Shown here: positions 6,756 to 15,921 of the stretch, one piece after another
How the letters are laid out: each line of letters begins with the position of its first letter
How positions within the stretch are numbered: position 1 is the stretch's first letter
Assembly: GCA_002452265.1 (NCBI GenBank)
Contig: DKEW01000042.1
Location: 400-53,906, forward strand
Length of the DNA: 53,507 nucleotides
Source of the DNA: Pelobacter sp. UBA6812
Lineage (GTDB): Bacteria; Desulfobacterota; Desulfuromonadia; Desulfuromonadales; Syntrophotaleaceae
Reading direction: 5' to 3'
The notes under the pieces: generated by a model
The model's input: the letters and a program-made list of their open reading frames with translations, nothing else
Told to the model about the DNA's origin: nothing
Databases searched by the model: none
Program-made: the position numbers and the translations under genes

Positions 6756-9446
6756 TTACTGGCCACAACATTTCTTATATTTCAAACCGCTTCCACAAGG
6801 GCAAAGATCATTGCGGCCGACCTTTTTCTCCTGGCGAACCGTCGGCTTGGCCGCCACATCTTCGCCACCGGCACGGTTGAACACCATCTGGTGTCTGCGC
6901 TGGCGACTTTCCAACCGCTCGACATCCTGCTCCTTGGCCAACTGGATGCGAAACAGCTTTTGTACCACTTCCTGTCGGATGCGTCCCATGACCTGCAGGA
7001 ACAGCTCATAGGCTTCGCGCTTGTACTCCTCTTTGGGGTTTTTCTGGGCGTAGCCGCGCAACCCTATGCCTTCCTTGAGGTGATCGATAGACAACAGGTG
7101 ATCTTTCCACTGTGCATCGATGGTCTGCAACAACAGCACTTTCATCAGATGTGACATAACCGGGGAAGTAAATTCCGCCTCACGCTCCTCAAAGCGTTTA
7201 CGGACCTGTTCCTTGAGGTGAGCCGTCAGCACCGCAGGAGTAAGATCGCGCTCCGGCACCTCCAGAGGCAGCGGAGTCATATTAAACTGGACATAAAAAT
7301 CTTCGTTGAGACTTGTCCAGTTCCAGTCTTCCGGGTTGGTTTTTTCAGGACAGAAGGTCGCAACGATATCCTCGACCATCTCTTCCATAATAGCCGCAAA
7401 GGTCTCCGGCAGCTGTTCCCCCGCCAAAACTTCGCGCCTCTGAGAATAGATAACGTTGCGTTGCGTGTTCATAACGTCATCATATTCAATCAGATGTTTA
7501 CGAATATCGAAGTTATGCCCCTCGACCTTTTTCTGGGCATTTTCGATAGCTTTGGAAATAAAGCGGTGCTCGATGGGCTCACCTTCGGGGATCTTCAAAC
7601 GATCCATGATGTAGGCAACCCGGTGCGAACCGAAAATACGCAGCAGATCATCTTCAAGACTGAGATAAAAATGGCTGACGCCAGGGTCCCCCTGACGCCC
7701 GGCACGTCCGCGCAGCTGATTATCGATGCGACGGCTTTCGTGACGTTCGGTCCCCAGAATATACAGCCCCCCCACAGCCAGAACTTCCTGCTTTTCCCGG
7801 GCACAGATATCCTTATACTTGGCCAAAGCCTGTGCGTAGGCAGCTTCAGGATCTTCCGCATGGGCACTTTCGCGCTGTGCCAATAGCTCAGGGTTACCCC
7901 CAAGGATGATATCGGTACCACGACCGGCCATATTGGTGGCGATAGTCACAGCACCCTTGCGACCTGCCTGAGAAACGATCTCGGCTTCGCGCTCATGATG
8001 CTTGGCGTTCAATACATTATGCGGTACGCCGCGCTTGCGCAGCATCTCCGATAGCACCTCGGAGTTCTCTATGGAGATGGTGCCTACCAACACCGGCTGC
8101 CCTTTGGCGTGGCATTGAATAATATCTTCGACCACCGCCTGAAACTTCTCCCGGGTGGTCTTGTAAATAACATCCCCCATATCCACACGCGCCAAGGGGC
8201 GATTGGTGGGGATAACCATGACGTCGAGTTTGTAGATCTCGTTGAATTCCGCCGCTTCGGTGTCGGCAGTACCGGTCATGCCCGCCAGTTTGTCGTACAT
8301 GCGGAAATAGTTCTGGAAGGTGATAGTCGCCAGAGTCTGGTTTTCACTCTCGATCTTGACCCCCTCCTTGGCTTCCACCGCCTGATGCAAACCATCGCTC
8401 CAACGCCGCCCGGGCATCAACCGACCGGTGAATTCATCGACGATCATCACCTCGCCGTCTTTCACGACATAATCGACATCCCGCTTGAACAGGGCATGCG
8501 CCTTCAGCGCCTGATTAACGTGGTGCAGCATCTCAATATTGCCAGGATCATAGAGATTTTCCACCCCCAGCAGGCGCTCCACCTTAGCCACGCCTTCTTC
8601 GGTGAGCGTTGCACTTTTAGCTTTTTCGTCAACGGTAAAATCGCCGGTATATTCCCGCACGGTCTGGCCTACGCGGCCATCTCGGTTTTCGATCATCTCC
8701 CCTTTTTGCAGCATGGGAATGATACGATTAACCGAATAATAGAGCTCACTGGAAGCTTCGCTCGGGCCGGAAATGATCAGCGGCGTGCGCGCCTCGTCAA
8801 TCAGAATGGAGTCAACCTCATCGACAATAGCGAAATGCAACGGTCTCTGAGCGTAGTCTTCAAGCGAAAACTTCATATTGTCGCGCAGATAATCAAACCC
8901 GAACTCGTTATTTGTACCGTAGGTGATATCGCAGCGATAAGCCTCTTTACGCTGCTGATCGTTCAGTCCATGGACAATACAACCGACACTCAAGCCGAGA
9001 AATCGGTGGATACGCCCCATCCATTCGGCGTCACGACTCGCCAGGTAATCGTTAACGGTAATAACATGAACGCCTTTACCGGGCAGGGCATTAAGGTAGG
9101 AGGCCAAGGTTGCCACCAGAGTCTTACCTTCGCCGGTTTTCATTTCAGCGATCTTGCCCTGGTGCAGAACCATACCACCAATAAGCTGCACATCAAAATG
9201 GCGCATACCCAACACGCGCTTGCCTGCTTCACGAACCACCGCGAAGGCCTCAGGCAATAACGCGTCGAGAGAGGCCCCCTGGGCAAATCGCTGTCGAAAT
9301 TCAACTGTTTTGGCAGCCAATGCCTCGTCAGAAAGACGCATCAACTCTGGCTCGAAACTGCCGATCTGCTCTACCAAAGGCTGCATACGCTTGAGGTCGC
9401 GTTCGTTTTTGCTACCGAATATTTTTGTCAGAATATTTCCAACCAT
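6756..9446 (-). CDS. secA: Preprotein translocase ATPase subunit SecA
   Basis: This 896-aa motor drives polypeptides through SecYEG. The start at ATG 9446 gives the normal MVGNILTKIFGSKNERDLKRM N-terminal region; the upstream extension lacks family resemblance. Visible motifs are Walker A (MKTGEGKT, about residues 100-107), the Walker B region VDEVDSILIDEARTPLIISG, the helicase-like TNMAGRGTDIILGG and QLRGRAGRQGDPG, and the C-terminal zinc-binding SEC-C motif CPCGSGLKYKKCC that contacts SecB and phospholipids. The length is that of a full SecA with the C-terminal linker. It lies downstream of an M23 peptidase gene but is separated from it by a terminator, so it likely has its own promoter between 9447 and 9595. 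Confidence 0.98.
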   Translation of the reverse strand: MVGNILTKIFGSKNERDLKRMQPLVEQIGSFEPELMRLSDEALAAKTVEFRQRFAQGASLDALLPEAFAVVREAGKRVLGMRHFDVQLIGGMVLHQGKIAEMKTGEGKTLVATLASYLNALPGKGVHVITVNDYLASRDAEWMGRIHRFLGLSVGCIVHGLNDQQRKEAYRCDITYGTNNEFGFDYLRDNMKFSLEDYAQRPLHFAIVDEVDSILIDEARTPLIISGPSEASSELYYSVNRIIPMLQKGEMIENRDGRVGQTVREYTGDFTVDEKAKSATLTEEGVAKVERLLGVENLYDPGNIEMLHHVNQALKAHALFKRDVDYVVKDGEVMIVDEFTGRLMPGRRWSDGLHQAVEAKEGVKIESENQTLATITFQNYFRMYDKLAGMTGTADTEAAEFNEIYKLDVMVIPTNRPLARVDMGDVIYKTTREKFQAVVEDIIQCHAKGQPVLVGTISIENSEVLSEMLRKRGVPHNVLNAKHHEREAEIVSQAGRKGAVTIATNMAGRGTDIILGGNPELLAQRESAHAEDPEAAYAQALAKYKDICAREKQEVLAVGGLYILGTERHESRRIDNQLRGRAGRQGDPGVSHFYLSLEDDLLRIFGSHRVAYIMDRLKIPEGEPIEHRFISKAIENAQKKVEGHNFDIRKHLIEYDDVMNTQRNVIYSQRREVLAGEQLPETFAAIMEEMVEDIVATFCPEKTNPEDWNWTSLNEDFYVQFNMTPLPLEVPERDLTPAVLTAHLKEQVRKRFEEREAEFTSPVMSHLMKVLLLQTIDAQWKDHLLSIDHLKEGIGLRGYAQKNPKEEYKREAYELFLQVMGRIRQEVVQKLFRIQLAKEQDVERLESRQRRHQMVFNRAGGEDVAAKPTVRQEKKVGRNDLCPCGSGLKYKKCCGQ

Positions 9447-9595
9447 TAAAAAATCTCCGTTAGTGTGGCCAGCGTCCGACCGGGAGGATATGTCGATATG
9501 GACAAAAACAGGAGCCCACCCGATCCGGGCGGAAGTGTAGCACAAAGCAACCTGTCTCCTCAACTTGAATGGGCGATACAGGACAGACCGTACGC

Positions 9596-9622
9596 AAAAA
9601 AGCCCCGGTCATACCGAGGCCA
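9596..9622 (-). terminator. Rho-independent terminator after the M23 peptidase gene
   Basis: An 8-bp stem (minus strand GCCTCGGT / ACCGGGGC, one G-U pair) with a 3-nt loop is followed by six T residues on the minus strand. It lies 23 bp past the peptidase stop and 150 bp before secA. Confidence 0.88.
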
Positions 9623-9644
9623 TAAATACAGATAAATAAATATA

Positions 9645-10514
9645 TTAGAGAAACTTCCGGGGATTAACAGGAACACCGTTCAGGTGAACTTCGTAATGCA
9701 GGTGAGGGCCAGTCGAACGCCCGGTGTTGCCAACAGCCGATATTGTATCTCCACGCTTCACCCGTTGTCCGACTTTGACGAACACCTTTGAGTTATGGGC
9801 ATAGACCGTCTGATACCCGTAGCCGTGGTCGATCACGACCATTTTACCGTAATCCGAAGCGGTACGAACACGTTTTACGACCCCGTCGGCCGGTGCCCGT
9901 ACCGGGGTGCCGGTACGGGCCGCTATATCGAGGCCGTAATGCATCTTACTACCGGAGGAAAAGGGTGATTTGCGCACGCCAAACCCCGAGGTGATCCACC
10001 CCTTGGCCGGCTTGCCGCCAGGCCTGGCAGCGAATAATGATCGTTGATCATTGAGCGCCCCCTGCAACTCCTCAAGACTTTCCCTGCGCAAATCGATAGC
10101 TTGGCGGATATCGTCAATCTGGCGTTGCACTCCGGATAACTCCTGGGCAGGGTTTGTCTCAATCGGCCCCCCTACCCCTACGGGCACATTATCCACCGGC
10201 TTGGTCAACTTGGCCATCAACCTGACCTTTGTGTCATTGTTGGCCAGCACCACCATTTCCTTTTGCAAAGCCTGAAGCTGTCCGGAAACCAGCCGCAATT
10301 CCTGCTGATAACTACGCCTCTCGGTTCGCAGACGCTGCAACTCGGTACGATCCAGATCAATCCGAACAAGATGAAAAACAAGACCACCGACCACCAGCAC
10401 AGCCGACACCAGCACTGCCGCCAGCAACCGCACCCAATTCCGTTTAACTTGGAATCGGTGTGTGCGACGGTGACCTTCGGGTATGATGATGATGGAATAC
10501 TTCTCGGCGGGCAA
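9645..10514 (-). CDS. M23-family peptidase (murein endopeptidase-like), membrane anchored
   Basis: About 289 aa. A short cytoplasmic segment containing GHRRTHRFQVKRN precedes a transmembrane helix (about residues 27-48, LLAAVLVSAVLVVGGLVFHL). A periplasmic coiled coil follows, and then a C-terminal LytM/M23 domain with zinc ligands H and D in MHYGLDIA and HxH in GPHLHYEVH. The glycine-rich substrate region VRAPADGVV...GYGYQTVYAH is complete, so it is likely an active peptidoglycan endopeptidase. I favour a TTG start at 10514 because a clean GGAGG lies 5 nt before it; GTG 10526 in the same frame overlaps that site. The family often sits next to secA in related genomes. A role in cell division or elongation is inferred. 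Confidence 0.9.
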   Translation of the reverse strand: MPAEKYSIIIIPEGHRRTHRFQVKRNWVRLLAAVLVSAVLVVGGLVFHLVRIDLDRTELQRLRTERRSYQQELRLVSGQLQALQKEMVVLANNDTKVRLMAKLTKPVDNVPVGVGGPIETNPAQELSGVQRQIDDIRQAIDLRRESLEELQGALNDQRSLFAARPGGKPAKGWITSGFGVRKSPFSSGSKMHYGLDIAARTGTPVRAPADGVVKRVRTASDYGKMVVIDHGYGYQTVYAHNSKVFVKVGQRVKRGDTISAVGNTGRSTGPHLHYEVHLNGVPVNPRKFL

Positions 10515-10691
10515 AAAAACCTCCACGGCAAGGGCAGGAACAAACTGTAGCTAATGGTTATTAATGGAAAACGCCCGGACCTGTCAAGGATTAAAAACAT
10601 CTTGCCTCGACCGCAAGTCCTTTCCCTGAGCGTCAATCCAGAACGTAAAGAGCCCCAAAAAACCCCATAATTACGACCCTACTCTCGCCCG

Positions 10692-11141
10692 TCAGAGCCG
10701 GACGCTCATGGCAATTTCATCACAGTCAGGAAACTTCGGGCATTTCAAACAGTCGCTCCAGATTTTCTGAGGGAGTTCGGATTTTTCGATATAATCAAAA
10801 CCCATCTTCTCAAAAAAACCAGGCTGATAAGTCAACGCAAAAACCTGTTTCAACCCAAGCTTGCGGGCTTCATCAAGACAGGCCTGAACAAGCTGGCGGC
10901 CTACCCCCCGGCGCTCGTGTGCTTGCGAGACAGCTAGAGACCTGATTTCCGCCAGATCTTCCCAACATATATGCAACGCGACCGCGCCTATCACTTCGCC
11001 ATCTTGCTCAAGGATATAAAAGTCGCGCAAACACTCATACATGTCTGCCAGAGAACGCGACAGCATGAGACCCTCTTTTGCATAACTGAGCAGCAATTTA
11101 TGGACAACTTTGACATCTGGAATACGCGCTTTCCGGATCAT
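10692..11141 (-). CDS. GNAT N-acetyltransferase resembling the short ArgA type of N-acetylglutamate synthase
   Basis: This 149-aa single-domain acetyltransferase has the acetyl-CoA-binding motif in LAVSQAHERRGVGRQLVQA and the beta-bulge FALTYQPGFFEKMGF. Its C-terminus CLKCPKFPDCDEIAM is a Cys-containing signature seen in stand-alone short ArgA proteins, so N-acetylglutamate synthesis is a reasonable inference; general GNAT function is the safe call. ATG 11141 has GGGGAGGG about 9 nt upstream; a TTG nine bases earlier overlaps the recN stop and sits too close to the ribosome site. It follows recN within 5 bp and is probably co-transcribed. argJ lies further down the same strand, fitting an arginine role. 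Confidence 0.85.
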   Translation of the reverse strand: MIRKARIPDVKVVHKLLLSYAKEGLMLSRSLADMYECLRDFYILEQDGEVIGAVALHICWEDLAEIRSLAVSQAHERRGVGRQLVQACLDEARKLGLKQVFALTYQPGFFEKMGFDYIEKSELPQKIWSDCLKCPKFPDCDEIAMSVRL

Positions 11142-11146
11142 AGACT

Positions 11147-12829
11147 TCAACCCTCCCCCTGCTGCCCCGACATGGACTGACCAATAATTTCTCGAGCATG
11201 CTCCATAGTGCGTTCAGTCACCTGGGCACCGCCCAACATGCGTGCCATTTCCTCCACCCGCTGTTCCCCTTTCAACGAAACCAGCTCGGTAAAGGTCCGT
11301 CCGTCTTTTTCCTGTTTTTGAATCCGGTAGTGATGATCGGCACAGGCTGCCACTTGCGGCAGATGTGTAACGCACAGCACCTGAGCCTGATTGGCAATAT
11401 CCCGCAACTTGGACCCGATGGCACTTGCGGCAACCCCCCCGACCCCCGCATCGACTTCGTCAAAGATCAAGGTCGAAATTTCATCCCCCCCGGGAGCAGC
11501 TCGCCGTAAGGCCAGCATGATACGCGACAGTTCGCCGCCGGAAGCAATCCACGCCAAAGGTTTAGGCGCCTCACCGGCGTTGGGAGCCAGATAGAACTCA
11601 CCGCGCTCCAGCCCCAAAGGGCCGGGCTCATCAAGAGGAAACAGACGCATTTCAAATGAAGCTCGCTGCATGGCCAAATCGGCTAACTCTTCCTCAACGG
11701 CACATCGCAACTGTTCAGCCGCTTCGTAACGGCGAGCTGAAAGAGCCTGAGCTTTAACATGAAGAGCCTCCCGATCAACAGCCAGTTTTTGTTTCAAACT
11801 TTCGCGCCGGGCATCGGCATGGGTTAAATCTTCGATCTGATCAGCGATAGCCGTGGCATGAGTGAGCATCTCGCCGACGCTCATACCGTATTTGCGTTTG
11901 AGTCCGGAAATAAGGTCAAGGCGTTTTTCTACGTCAGCCTGTCGGGCCGGATCGAAAGACACGCGGCTCGCGTACTCCCGGAGTTTGAAGGCGACATCCT
12001 CGACCACGTACAAGGCACTGCGGATTTCCTCGGCAGGTTCCGCCAAAAACGGGTCGACATCCCGGAGTTTCTCCAATTCGCCGGCAATCGTATCCAGCTG
12101 TTCGCTAATGGCCCCTTCAGCAGCATAAAAAGCTTCGTAACCGCGCTCGGCTACCCGTACCAGCCTCTCGGAATTCTGAATCAGGCGCCGCTCCGCTTGA
12201 AGCTCTTCCTCCTCCACCTCCTTAAGTTCAGCGGAGGCCAGCTCCATCTGCTGAAACTTAAGTTGCTCAAGACGCTCATGTCTCTGCTGTTCAGCCTCTT
12301 CCAAAGCCTGAAGACGCGCATCCTGTTCGCGAACTTGTGCAAACAACTTGTTGTAGACCTCAACATCAGCCGTCAGCCCTGCAAAACGATCCAACATGGC
12401 CAGATGATGTTCAACACGTTGCAGATTCTGGTGCTCGTGCTGACCGTAGATATTCATCAACCTGGTGGTCAACGGCTGCAATTGAGACAGCTTGGCGAGG
12501 GACCCGTTGATGAATATCTTATTGCGACCGGTACGATTAACGACCCGTCTGACCAACAGTTCGTCTTCATCGCCGAAACCACTCTCATCCAGATCCCGGC
12601 GCAGCAGCGGCTTGTCGGAAAGATCGAATACCGCCTCCACGATGGCTTCGTCCTCTCCGGTTCGAACCAGGTCGGGATTAGCCCGACCACCCAAAATAAG
12701 CGCAACGGCATCGATAATGATCGATTTACCGGCTCCCGTTTCACCGGTCAACACATTGAATCCGCCACAGAATGACACATGCAGTCGGTCAATGATCGCA
12801 AAATGCCTGATATGGAGATCCGTCAGCAT
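11147..12829 (-). CDS. recN: DNA repair protein RecN
   Basis: This 560-aa SMC-like ATPase acts in double-strand-break repair. It has an N-terminal Walker A (GETGAGKS, residues 29-36) and a central coiled coil rich in Glu/Leu/Arg (about 155-380). The C-terminal ABC signature is IASGGELSRIMLAL, followed by Walker B TLIFDEVDAGVGG and the D-/H-loop region VLCVTHLPQVAACADHHYRI. The length is standard. ATG 12829 follows GGGGGAG. It sits between nadK and the GNAT gene, all on the minus strand; nadK-recN adjacency is widespread in bacteria and suggests one operon (gap 49 bp). No LexA-box-like site was identified. Confidence 0.97.
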   Translation of the reverse strand: MLTDLHIRHFAIIDRLHVSFCGGFNVLTGETGAGKSIIIDAVALILGGRANPDLVRTGEDEAIVEAVFDLSDKPLLRRDLDESGFGDEDELLVRRVVNRTGRNKIFINGSLAKLSQLQPLTTRLMNIYGQHEHQNLQRVEHHLAMLDRFAGLTADVEVYNKLFAQVREQDARLQALEEAEQQRHERLEQLKFQQMELASAELKEVEEEELQAERRLIQNSERLVRVAERGYEAFYAAEGAISEQLDTIAGELEKLRDVDPFLAEPAEEIRSALYVVEDVAFKLREYASRVSFDPARQADVEKRLDLISGLKRKYGMSVGEMLTHATAIADQIEDLTHADARRESLKQKLAVDREALHVKAQALSARRYEAAEQLRCAVEEELADLAMQRASFEMRLFPLDEPGPLGLERGEFYLAPNAGEAPKPLAWIASGGELSRIMLALRRAAPGGDEISTLIFDEVDAGVGGVAASAIGSKLRDIANQAQVLCVTHLPQVAACADHHYRIQKQEKDGRTFTELVSLKGEQRVEEMARMLGGAQVTERTMEHAREIIGQSMSGQQGEG

Positions 12830-12878
12830 AGCTCCCCCTTAATTGAGCAACCCCGGCAGACGTACCGAGGATCCAGGC

Positions 12879-13736
12879 TCAGCGTTCTCCCCAACCCAAC
12901 TTGGTACGCAATACTTCAAAATACTCTTTGGACGGGCTTTTTATCAGTCGGGTACATCGCTGTGCCTTGCGAATTTCGACCACATCCCCAGCCTCCAGCG
13001 CCATCCCTACCTGTCCGTCTGCCGTCAGTAAAACATCCTGATCACGGAACTTGACCTCGATCCGAATACATACCGTGTCCGAAACGATCAAGGGGCGATT
13101 TGCCAACATGTGGGGGCAGATCGGCGTAACAACCAGGCAATGCAAACCCGGTGAAATGATCGGCCCGCCCGCAGAAAGATTATAAGCCGTCGACCCGGTT
13201 GGCGTTGCAATTATCAAGCCGTCGGCCTTAAAGGTTGTCAAATATGCGGCATCGACAGAAACCTCCATGTCGATAATACGGGCAATGGCCCCTTTGTTAA
13301 TCACGACATCGTTGAGAACACAAAACCTTCCGGCTTCTATTCCTTCACGCCAGACCACAGCTTCAAGCATCATGCGCTCGGAAAGCGTAAACTCCCCTTG
13401 AAGTACCTTTTCCAACGAAAGGTACAATTCTCCGCGCGTCACCTCGGTTAAAAAGCCGAGACTGCCAAGATTAACCCCAAGAATGGGAATGTCGCGCCCG
13501 CAAACCTGCCGAGCCACCGAGATAAGGGTGCCGTCACCACCCAACACGATAATAAGATCAACCATGGCCGGAATGAGGCTGCGGTCATATCCCTGATCCC
13601 GCTCCCCTATATTCTGGGCCAGGCTCTTTTCAAGAAATACTTCCAAACCGCGGCCACGTAACCAGCAAACAACATCGCGAGCCACCATAACAGCGTCAGG
13701 ATGATTGCATTTCGCGTATATGCCAATTTTTCTCAT
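12879..13736 (-). CDS. nadK: NAD kinase
   Basis: This 285-aa enzyme phosphorylates NAD to NADP. It contains the diagnostic GGDGT motif (residues 66-70), the LGFLTE segment, VLNDVVINKG, and the second glycine-rich motif ATPTGSTAYNLSAGGPI. ATG 13736 is chosen: GGAG lies about 10 nt upstream, and the alternative ATG nine bases earlier is too close to it. It is the first gene of the minus-strand block nadK-recN-GNAT. The promoter should lie in the following 374-bp gap, which it shares divergently with rarA. Confidence 0.96.
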   Translation of the reverse strand: MRKIGIYAKCNHPDAVMVARDVVCWLRGRGLEVFLEKSLAQNIGERDQGYDRSLIPAMVDLIIVLGGDGTLISVARQVCGRDIPILGVNLGSLGFLTEVTRGELYLSLEKVLQGEFTLSERMMLEAVVWREGIEAGRFCVLNDVVINKGAIARIIDMEVSVDAAYLTTFKADGLIIATPTGSTAYNLSAGGPIISPGLHCLVVTPICPHMLANRPLIVSDTVCIRIEVKFRDQDVLLTADGQVGMALEAGDVVEIRKAQRCTRLIKSPSKEYFEVLRTKLGWGER

Positions 13737-14110
13737 ATCACACATTCTCCAACAAGATAGCAAGGTGCAAAACTAACATAGCCTTTCGAGCAAAGTCCAT
13801 CACTTTCAAGAACTTAGACCATCCTTGCGGTTGTGGTGGATATCGCATGTGTGCTACATTCAGTTTTCCTGCATGACGAAAACTATCCAGCCTGCTATCA
13901 TCCGGAAGAACAGGCAGTCAAAATGGATTCATTCGCAAAAACGCTTAAGGTAGCTAAGCAAAAATTTCGTCCTGCAAGGCTTGGCGTTGTTTCAGGGGCG
14001 AAGGCATAAATTAGAATATGTCGAGGTCCTGAAAAAAACACCGTAACGGCGGAGGGTGGACTTTTTACGACGCCATCAAAATTTCTTTTTAGCATCAAGG
14101 ATCGTAACAG
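13737..14110. repeat. Gap between nadK and rarA with a candidate dispersed repeat
   Basis: The gap holds divergent promoter space and, at about 13930-14085, a compact sequence ending in GACTTTTTACGACGCCATCA. That ending resembles, from memory, an intergenic repeat widespread in Desulfuromonadales genomes. An open frame on the minus strand covers this part and runs into rarA but has no family resemblance. I see no RNA gene I can name. Confidence 0.35.
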
Positions 14111-15421
14111 GTGGATCTCTTTGAAAACGACATGCATATAAATGCTCAGGCCCCCATGGCTGAACGTATGCGTCCCAGGACGCTGGCAGAGATGGTCGGA
14201 CAGCAGCACCTGATCGGCAAAGACAAGGTGTTGCGTCGCCTGATTGAAACCGACCGCCTTTCGTCTGTTATTTTTTGGGGTCCGCCGGGAACGGGCAAGA
14301 CCACCCTGGCACAGGTCATAGCAGGGGCGACCCGAAGCCGCTTCGTATTCTTTTCGGCCGTGCTTCAGGGCATCAAGGAAATACGGGAAATCGTTCAACA
14401 GGCCAGAGAGGAACGCGCTTATCACGATCGCAAGACCTTGCTCTTTGTGGATGAAATACACCGCTTCAACAAGGCCCAGCAGGACGCATTTCTTCCCTAT
14501 GTGGAAAAAGGCGATATCACCCTGATCGGCGCCACCACCGAAAACCCTTCTTTTGAAGTAAACTCGGCCCTGCTATCCCGCTCACGCGTCTTTGTCCTGC
14601 AACCATTAGAAACTCCTGACATTCAATGTTTGCTGGAACGTGCCCTGTCCGATCCCCGGGGCTTGTCCGGGGCTTTCCCTGAAACAGACCGGGAGGCCCT
14701 GGGCTTCCTCGCAGAGCAAGCCCAGGGTGACGCCCGCGTTGCTCTGAACGCCCTGGAAGTGGCCGCGGATTTAAGCAAAGGGCAATCGTCTATTAATTTG
14801 CAGGCGATCAAAGATGCATTGCAACAACGAGGCGTACGCTACGACAAGGGTGCCGAAGAGCATTACAACGTCATTTCGGCCTTCATAAAAAGCCTCCGGG
14901 GCTCCGACCCTGACGCGGCCCTTTATTGGTTGGCTCGCATGATAGAAGCGGGAGAAGATCCCCTATTCATCGCTCGACGCATGGTCATTTTTGCTGCCGA
15001 GGATGTCGGCAACGCGGACCCACGCGGTCTGCAACTTGCCGTTGCGACACAACAGGCCGTACATTTCATCGGCATGCCCGAAGGCCGGATCCCCCTTGCG
15101 CAAGCGGCAGTCTATCTGGCATGCGCCCCAAAAAGTAATGCTGCCTACCTCGCCATCGATCGGGCCCTGGCAACAGTTCGTCAAAGCGGCGCCCTGCCGG
15201 TTCCTGTCCACCTGCGCAACGCACCGACCCGCCTGATGAAAGATATCGGCTACGGGGATGGCTACCGATACCCGCACGACTATCCGGAAGCCTGGGTTAA
15301 CCAGGATTATCTTCCTGAGTCTTTACGGGGACAACGTTTTTATTGTTCGTCTGAAAGAGGCTACGAAAAACGTATGCAGGAATTTGCGAATAGGCGGAAC
15401 CCTGACAACGATCTAAAATAG
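14111..15421 (+). CDS. rarA: AAA+ replication-associated recombination protein RarA (MgsA)
   Basis: This 436-aa clamp-loader-like ATPase acts at stalled replication forks. It has Walker A GPPGTGKTT (residues 57-65), Walker B LLFVDEIHRFN (110-120) and sensor 1 in LIGATTENPSFEVNSALLSR. The C-terminal tetramerisation domain contains DPDAALYWLARMI and the strongly conserved LRNAPTRLMKDIGYGDGYRYPHD. The start is a GTG at 14111 after AAGGA with 9-nt spacing; the next Met would remove conserved N-terminal residues. It is monocistronic and divergent from nadK. The nearest downstream gene begins 500 bp away. Confidence 0.96.
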   Translation: MDLFENDMHINAQAPMAERMRPRTLAEMVGQQHLIGKDKVLRRLIETDRLSSVIFWGPPGTGKTTLAQVIAGATRSRFVFFSAVLQGIKEIREIVQQAREERAYHDRKTLLFVDEIHRFNKAQQDAFLPYVEKGDITLIGATTENPSFEVNSALLSRSRVFVLQPLETPDIQCLLERALSDPRGLSGAFPETDREALGFLAEQAQGDARVALNALEVAADLSKGQSSINLQAIKDALQQRGVRYDKGAEEHYNVISAFIKSLRGSDPDAALYWLARMIEAGEDPLFIARRMVIFAAEDVGNADPRGLQLAVATQQAVHFIGMPEGRIPLAQAAVYLACAPKSNAAYLAIDRALATVRQSGALPVPVHLRNAPTRLMKDIGYGDGYRYPHDYPEAWVNQDYLPESLRGQRFYCSSERGYEKRMQEFANRRNPDNDLK

Positions 15422-15921
15422 TCAACATTGTACCTCTTATTTTGTCTGCCTTGGCTGTAGCACTGCTTGATCAAACAGGACAAGACCAAAACCAACTCCG
15501 TATTTAGTTCTCGCCGGAATTCGTACGAACAGATACTCACCAACTATCACTTTTGGTTCTTGGAGCTTCCATTTAAGTTGGCCAGGCACGGCTAATGACA
15601 GGATGGTTTTATTGGCATACACCCACAAAAACAACCTGGCCCTTTGAAAAACTCCGAAAAATTAGCATACGCCTACATAAGTTCGACAACGATGAAATGC
15701 CTAACTTTTTATAACAACAACATATTGCCCTTGACCAACAATGAATAAATTGCAAAAATCGCCGCGAAGTGTATGATAAGTGAAAGCTTTCTATTCTGGC
15801 CTGTTTGGAAGCAGAAACTATCTTATATAATTAATTGCCTCTCTAGATACCGAGTTCGATCACCGACATTATTCGTCAAGACTCGAAGCACTATAAGGAC
15901 TAAGGTAAGGGCTAAGGTCAT
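15422..15921. other. 500-bp AT-rich gap upstream of the c-di-GMP operon
   Basis: No confident gene. A 65-codon open frame on the minus strand (15437-15634) encodes a plausible but unrecognised sequence, VGEYLFVRIPARTKYGVGFG, without a clear ribosome site; it could be a gene remnant. The promoter for the downstream operon must lie here, since rarA and the operon are far apart. A+T content rises compared with rarA. Confidence 0.5.
15895..15917 (+). promoter_or_regulatory. Clustered AAGG ribosome-binding-site-like repeats
   Basis: Four AAGG units occur within 23 nt (15895, 15902, 15907 and 15914) immediately before the ATG at 15922. The last is only 4 nt from the ATG; the third has 11-nt spacing. 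Three copies are part of a CTAAGG or close variant, so the array looks duplicated. Confidence 0.5.

Noticed and set aside
8109..9260. Long plus-strand open frame (383 codons) opposite secA
   Set aside because: Antisense shadow of a strongly conserved gene; His/Asn/Gln-rich composition typical of reverse-frame translation.
11858..12775. 305-codon plus-strand frame opposite recN
   Set aside because: Shadow of recN, whose motifs are complete on the other strand.
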